From Candidatus Buchananbacteria bacterium (lineage in GTDB: Bacteria > Patescibacteriota > Patescibacteriia > CAIXNZ01), in NCBI GenBank assembly GCA_030592165.1, contig JAUVKC010000039.1, forward strand, positions 1-8,390: 8,390 nt of DNA. Reading direction: 5' to 3'. Below are positions 6,392-8,390 of this stretch, piece by piece. Position 1 is the first letter of the stretch; every line of letters begins with the position of its first letter. Position numbers and translations under genes: made by a program. Below the pieces are notes generated by a model. The model saw only the letters and a program-made list of their open reading frames with translations. It did not search any database and had not been told where the DNA came from.

Positions 6392-6434
6392 GAAACGACC
6401 TCTTCCTATTAGGAGAGTTTTACCCAGCCGTTTC
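6392..6434 (-). promoter_or_regulatory. Structured 5' leader of tuf
   Basis: The tuf mRNA leader can fold into a two-part stem. The outer helix is GAAACG/CGUUUC (6 bp, 6429-6434 with 6392-6397). The inner hairpin (6400-6417) has seven pairs, CUCUCCU/AGGAGAG-like, with one bulged A and a 3-nt loop. An asymmetric internal loop lies between them (11 nt on one side, 2 nt on the other). The putative SD AAAGGA begins right after the outer helix, so the structure could affect initiation. An alternative 4-bp hairpin GCUG-AAA-CGGC uses the same 5' bases. Its function is unknown. Confidence 0.5.
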
Positions 6435-6475
6435 AGCTTAAAATTATAATTTATTAATAACTAAATGTGTATCCA

Positions 6476-6503
6476 ATTATATCACAATTTTGAATTTTGA
6501 CAA
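6476..6503 (-). promoter_or_regulatory. Extended -10 promoter of tuf
   Basis: On the minus strand, -35 TTGTCA (6498-6503), a 16-base spacer and a perfect -10 TATAAT (6476-6481) preceded by TGA (TGnTATAAT extended -10). Transcription should begin near 6469, giving a leader of about 94 nt. It lies just downstream of the 6527-6847 gene. The -35 is preceded by AGAC, giving AGACTTGTCA, as at two other promoters in the window. Confidence 0.85.
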
Positions 6504-6526
6504 GTCTTTTTAATGATTAGTAACCT

Positions 6527-6847
6527 TTAATCATCTTCTTCGGTTGGCTCAAAATAATATTGTGTTTCAATTATATCAGAATCTGCAGCCTGAATTTTTT
6601 CTTCTAATTCATCCCATGTTTCAGGTAAAGATTCTTTTTCTTTACTTGCCTGCCAAAAAGCTATATCTTGATTTATTTTATTTAATAGTTCTTCCTGAGA
6701 TAAATCTTTAACTTTGCTTTTTTCTATTAACAAACTTTCATATTCTTCGGTACTAAGAACTACAAAACTATTACCTTGATCATCTTCAAAGATAAATCTA
6801 TCCCCTGTCTTTCTGATTAAATCTAATATCTGTTTAAATTTTTTCAT
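6527..6847 (-). CDS. Small acidic protein of unknown function upstream of tuf
   Basis: I do not recognise a named family for these 106 residues. The N-terminal half is KFKQILDLIRKTGDRFIFED (3-22), then a segment FVVLSTEEYESLL (28-40). This looks like the 'VVLs.eeYe.L' strand-helix seen in Phd/YefM antitoxins, but the resemblance is short and not proof. The middle (50-80) is helical and ends in WDELEEKIQAADSD. The C-terminus is acidic (PTEEDD), and the protein overall is strongly acidic and soluble, with no TM segments. It has its own near-consensus promoter and no SD (A/U-rich before ATG). No terminator is evident before the tuf promoter, so some transcripts could continue into tuf. A toxin partner is not next to it. 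Confidence 0.8.
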   Translation of the reverse strand: MKKFKQILDLIRKTGDRFIFEDDQGNSFVVLSTEEYESLLIEKSKVKDLSQEELLNKINQDIAFWQASKEKESLPETWDELEEKIQAADSDIIETQYYFEPTEEDD

Positions 6848-6885
6848 AAAATAAAAAAGTTCTAAATCACTTTAAAACTGTGTTT

Positions 6886-6914
6886 ATCTTAGCTAAAATA
6901 GAAAAAAATGTCAA
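6886..6914 (-). promoter_or_regulatory. Promoter for the 106-residue protein gene
   Basis: On the minus strand, a perfect -35 TTGACA (6909-6914) and a -10 TAAGAT (6886-6891) lie 17 bases apart. Transcription should start near 6879, 32 bases before the ATG at 6847. The spacer is largely T-rich (seven Ts after the -35), and these Ts may double as the U-tract of the preceding terminator. The -35 is embedded in AGACTTGACA. Confidence 0.8.
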
Positions 6915-6956
6915 GTCTCCCACCCTATAGCATCCGGCTATAGGGTGGGTTGACTT
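6913..6956 (-). terminator. Hairpin terminator of the HD-GYP-like gene, overlapping the next promoter
   Basis: A perfect 12-bp, GC-rich inverted repeat, CCCACCCTATAG/CTATAGGGTGGG (6919-6930 with 6938-6949), 7-nt loop, is extended by AAGTC/GACTT (6913-6917/6952-6956) across a small internal loop. On the minus strand, GACA then seven Ts (TTTTTTT) follow the 3' arm. The U-tract is displaced by four bases from the extended stem, so efficiency is uncertain. It lies about 12 bases past the TGA stop of the upstream gene. On the plus strand only TTGACTTT follows. Confidence 0.7.
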
Positions 6957-6968
6957 TAGTGTCCTTGT

Positions 6969-7868
6969 TCAGGCGCATAATGACATCGGACTGATTACAG
7001 AGTTTCCTGGAAATAATTCTTCTTTGGTAATTTCCAAAATTTCCATAAAATCAGTTTCGATATTTGTCAATTCACTCGGCAGTTTATTCATGACAAACTC
7101 GTGTGGTTTGCCATCACGATAACTTCTTTTACCAGTCATCGCTTCGTAGACGTCGTTGGTAGTCAAGAGTCCAAGCATAAACATGAACTTTGGATCGTTC
7201 AAGAACTCCTGATTGGCCTTGACCACGCCGTTGTCCGGGTAACCTTGATTACGAAAGTGATGCAAAACTGACAAGGCAACGACTTCTTTGGGGACAGCGA
7301 ACATTTCTCCCAGATAAAAAAACCATCTGGCATGAGAAGGCAAAGCTTTTCTCTGCGCTTCATTAAAAGTGCCGCTCTCGTCCCAAAATTCCTTTGTGTA
7401 AGCCATTTTGCAGAAATCATGAAAGGCATGAGCCCATTCAAGATACAACCACTCATCAGGTGAAAAAAACATTTCTTCCTGATAACCGATTTTCTGGACG
7501 AACTCTTTCATGATCGTATCAAATTTGCCTGCTTCCCAAAGCTTGCGAATATCACGGAAAATTGCCTGCATCCTCATAAGGTGCAAAAAGCTTTCTTCGT
7601 GATAGGGCCGCAAACATTCATCACGTGTAATCAAGAGAAAATCAATCGGTGAATAAAAAAGAGGCTTACCATCCAAAAGATGATTTGCAGCCTCCTTGAT
7701 AGCTTCACTACGACTCAAATTCTTTGCCAAGCGAATTATGTCGGGGTTTTCGATTATAGACTCAGGACACTTGAAATCTCCAGCTGTGTAAATTATCAGT
7801 TTTTGCGTTTCTGGATGAAACTCCCAAAAATCCCTCGCCCCTATCACCGTGTTATCTCTTTTTGCCAC
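6969..7868 (-). CDS. HD-GYP-like metal-dependent phosphohydrolase domain protein, diverged
   Basis: In 299 residues, the second half matches the HD-GYP layout in order: HDFCK (150-154, for HDiGK), H179 (LPSHARWFFYLG), HH (203-204) followed by RNQGYP (206-211, for HHExxdGxGYP), and TNDVYEAMTGKRSYRDGKP (237-255, for aDxyDAlts.RpYr). Canonical HD-GYP enzymes hydrolyse cyclic di-GMP. Here the Glu after HH is Phe and the second Asp of DxyDA is Glu, so the substrate is uncertain. The N-terminal ~130 residues lack a clear family and have no TM segments or receiver domain. The start is GTG at 7866-7868, decided by a perfect AAGGAGG five bases upstream. G+C is near 45-50% in sampled parts, higher than neighbours, and it is the only gene here with a TGA stop. 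It could be horizontally acquired. Confidence 0.7.
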   Translation of the reverse strand: MAKRDNTVIGARDFWEFHPETQKLIIYTAGDFKCPESIIENPDIIRLAKNLSRSEAIKEAANHLLDGKPLFYSPIDFLLITRDECLRPYHEESFLHLMRMQAIFRDIRKLWEAGKFDTIMKEFVQKIGYQEEMFFSPDEWLYLEWAHAFHDFCKMAYTKEFWDESGTFNEAQRKALPSHARWFFYLGEMFAVPKEVVALSVLHHFRNQGYPDNGVVKANQEFLNDPKFMFMLGLLTTNDVYEAMTGKRSYRDGKPHEFVMNKLPSELTNIETDFMEILEITKEELFPGNSVISPMSLCA

Positions 7869-7873
7869 CTCGT

Positions 7874-7880
7874 CCTCCTT
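7874..7880 (-). promoter_or_regulatory. Perfect Shine-Dalgarno site of the HD-GYP-like gene
   Basis: AAGGAGG on the minus strand lies five bases before the GTG start at 7866-7868. It decides the start codon. It is striking because no other gene in the window has an SD longer than four or five matching bases. Confidence 0.88.
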
Positions 7881-7918
7881 ATTTATTTGTAGCGTTCAAC
7901 CTTTTTTATTAAAACCAG

Positions 7919-7949
7919 ATTATAGAGCTAAAACAACAAGCTCAATAAT
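7919..7949 (-). promoter_or_regulatory. Second leader hairpin before the HD-GYP-like gene
   Basis: A 31-nt imperfect inverted repeat has two 5-bp arms, ATTAT/ATAAT and GAGCT/AGCTC, separated by one A-A mismatch (7919-7923/7945-7949 and 7925-7929/7939-7943), with a 9-nt loop. On the minus strand it is followed by CTGGTTTTAAT. It lies between the U-tract of the upstream structured RNA and the SD. The stem is A/U-rich and modest; a regulatory or terminator role is uncertain. Confidence 0.4.
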
Positions 7950-7969
7950 AACAAAATCCATTTACAACT

Positions 7970-8056
7970 AAAAAACCCCGCTTGACACTTCACTTGAATA
8001 TCGTTCCAAAGGATATTTGGCACGATAATCGAATAAAGTAAAACAAGTAGGGTTAT
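7970..8056 (-). ncRNA. Candidate compact RNA or leader attenuator ending in a terminator
   Basis: A transcript from the promoter at 8064-8092 would begin near 8056. Its 5' end AACCCUACUUG (8054-8044) can pair with CAAGCGGGGUU (7984-7974), ten of eleven positions including one G-U, closing a domain of about 80 nt. Inside is a hairpin of 11 bp with one mismatch, UAUCGU-CCAAA/UUUGG-ACGAUA (7999-8004/8022-8027 and 8006-8010/8016-8020). The 3' arm runs into UUUUUU (7975-7970), as in an intrinsic terminator. RNA start, closed domain and U-tract in under 90 nt fit either a small RNA or an attenuating leader of the HD-GYP-like gene. It does not match any riboswitch I know. Confidence 0.5.
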
Positions 8057-8063
8057 GAGTATT

Positions 8064-8092
8064 ATAATAGCGGATACTAATAACGTTGTCAA
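8064..8092 (-). promoter_or_regulatory. Near-consensus promoter upstream of the HD-GYP-like gene
   Basis: On the minus strand, -35 TTGACA (8087-8092) and -10 TATTAT (8064-8069) are separated by exactly 17 bases. The expected start is near 8056-8060, at the 5' arm of the folded RNA. The 188-nt region to the GTG start is otherwise non-coding. The promoter sits immediately beside the DnaA-box-like array (8110-8200). Confidence 0.82.
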
Positions 8093-8109
8093 CCCCCCTT
8101 TTTGGCTAA

Positions 8110-8200
8110 TTTTAAACAAAATTTACACATGTTTACCCCCATAGTTTTACACATATTTATCAACAGAATTGTCCCCAAACTTATACACGTTTTATTAACA
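8110..8200 (+). repeat. Array of eight DnaA-box-like 9-mers, candidate oriC part
   Basis: Eight 9-mers resembling TTWTNCACA lie head to tail on the plus strand: TTTTAAACA (8110), ATTTACACA (8121), TTACCCCCA (8133), TTTTACACA (8145), TTATCAACA (8157), TTGTCCCCA (8169), TTATACACG (8181) and TTATTAACA (8192). Start-to-start spacing is 11, 12, 12, 12, 12, 12 and 11 bases. The 8145 copy matches all nine positions, five others match eight and two match seven. Regular spacing close to one helical turn would allow cooperative DnaA binding. Another protein binding a similar iteron, acting on the adjacent promoter, is an alternative. A dnaA gene is not visible in the window. Confidence 0.6.
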
Positions 8201-8330
8201 TTCCTTCGTAAAATAAAATTTAAACCATCTTCATTTTAATTATTAAATCATAATTTGTTTATAATTTCATTTTATTCTTTTCTGTAAAATTGACAAAACT
8301 CATATAAATATATAAACTTTAATAAAGAAA
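8201..8330. other. Very A/T-rich stretch next to the DnaA-box array (unwinding-element candidate)
   Basis: By hand count these 130 bases contain about 20 G or C (about 15%), well below the rest of the window. No gene is seen on either strand. The segment borders the DnaA-box-like array, the arrangement expected of a DNA unwinding element in an origin. The A/T-richness alone would not be remarkable in this genome; the adjacency to the array is what matters. Confidence 0.45.
8290..8318 (+). promoter_or_regulatory. Candidate rightward promoter at the right end
   Basis: On the plus strand, a perfect -35 TTGACA (8290-8295) is followed by either TAAACT at 17 bases (8313-8318) or TATAAA at 15 bases (8311-8316). 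The first has ideal spacing and 4 of 6 matches; the second has a better hexamer but short spacing. Transcription would start near 8325 and run toward the GC-rich palindrome and out of the window. It is the only plus-strand promoter candidate noted. Confidence 0.5.
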
Positions 8331-8362
8331 TCATCCTTGGGGGATAACGATGGGATGGTCCG

Positions 8363-8388
8363 GGGGCTTGCTCAATTGAGCAAGCCCC
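8363..8388. terminator. Perfect 26-bp palindrome, probable terminator or attenuator hairpin
   Basis: GGGGCTTGCTC (8363-8373) and GAGCAAGCCCC (8378-8388) are exact inverse complements around AATT, giving an 11-bp very stable stem with a 4-nt loop. The window ends two bases later, so any U-tract for a rightward transcript cannot be seen. On the minus strand no U-run follows. It ends a short GC-rich block (8335-8390) that contrasts sharply with the A/T-rich DNA beside it. It could end a small transcript from the 8290 promoter or belong to a leader of a gene off the right edge. Confidence 0.6.
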
Positions 8389-8390
8389 TA

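Noticed and set aside
4620..6417. Exact 11-bp complement between the rplC leader (4620-4630) and the tuf leader (6407-6417)
   Set aside because: Exact matches of 11 bases are expected by chance in a window of this size with biased composition, and each copy already pairs locally.
6513..6534. 7-bp hairpin overlapping the stop of the 106-residue gene, considered as terminator
   Set aside because: The stem is nearly all A/U and no U-tract follows on the minus strand.
6969..6971. TGA read as glycine (Gracilibacteria/SR1 code)
   Set aside because: The only TGA stop is here. The other conserved genes are full length with no in-frame TGA and use TAA or TAG stops, so the standard bacterial code fits.
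7928..8119. 63-residue hydrophobic reading frame on the minus strand starting with TTG
   Set aside because: It starts with TTG and has no SD. Its sequence covers the near-consensus promoter and the folded RNA with U-tract, which explain the stretch better. A/T-rich DNA readily gives hydrophobic readings; conservation would be needed to revive it.
8110..8200. CRISPR-like array
   Set aside because: The units are 9-mers every 11-12 bases, with no spacers of 25-45 bases and no repeat of CRISPR length.
1..8390. Plus-strand reading frames of 60-148 codons within the ribosomal, tuf and HD-GYP genes
   Set aside because: Each lies opposite a well-supported minus-strand gene, none has a recognisable protein, and none has its own promoter. 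They are antisense shadows.

Overview
The window looks like a chromosomal fragment of an AT-rich Patescibacteria/CPR bacterium, most likely Parcubacteria-like. This is inferred from compact S10-operon genes, long Lys/Glu-rich extensions on uL22, uL23 and uL3, a uL22 tail ending in a basic GFINKIF-type motif, and near absence of Shine-Dalgarno (SD) sequences. No in-frame TGA occurs in the conserved genes, so a UGA=Gly code (Gracilibacteria/SR1) is unlikely. The taxonomic call rests on recognition and was not checked by search.

Layout: every gene lies on the minus strand, so reading runs from high to low coordinates. At the right end (8110-8390) there is an array of eight DnaA-box-like 9-mers spaced 11-12 bp, a stretch of about 15% G+C, a plus-strand promoter candidate and a GC-rich block ending in a perfect 26-bp palindrome. 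This arrangement resembles a replication origin. Next comes a strong promoter (8064-8092) that would start a compact RNA folding into a long stem with a U-tract (7970-8056). It lies upstream of an HD-GYP-like gene (6969-7868) with a perfect SD and higher G+C than its neighbours. A terminator overlapping a promoter leads to a small acidic protein of unknown function (6527-6847), then the tuf promoter, a structured leader and tuf (5188-6375).

A 10-bp terminator hairpin separates tuf from rpsJ. A near-consensus promoter touches the rpsJ stop codon and opens a ~240-nt leader before rplC. That leader contains two mutually exclusive helices, which fit an attenuator. The genes rplC, a three-helix membrane protein of unknown function, rplD, rplW, rplB, rpsS, rplV and the start of rpsC follow. 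Apart from the inserted membrane gene and the leader, this is the classical S10 order.

Together the genes supply EF-Tu and ribosomal proteins of both subunits. All transcription runs leftward, away from the putative origin, as expected for highly expressed genes near oriC. The points most worth checking are the DnaA-box array, the rplC attenuator, the RNA upstream of the HD-GYP gene, and the membrane gene inside the S10 operon.
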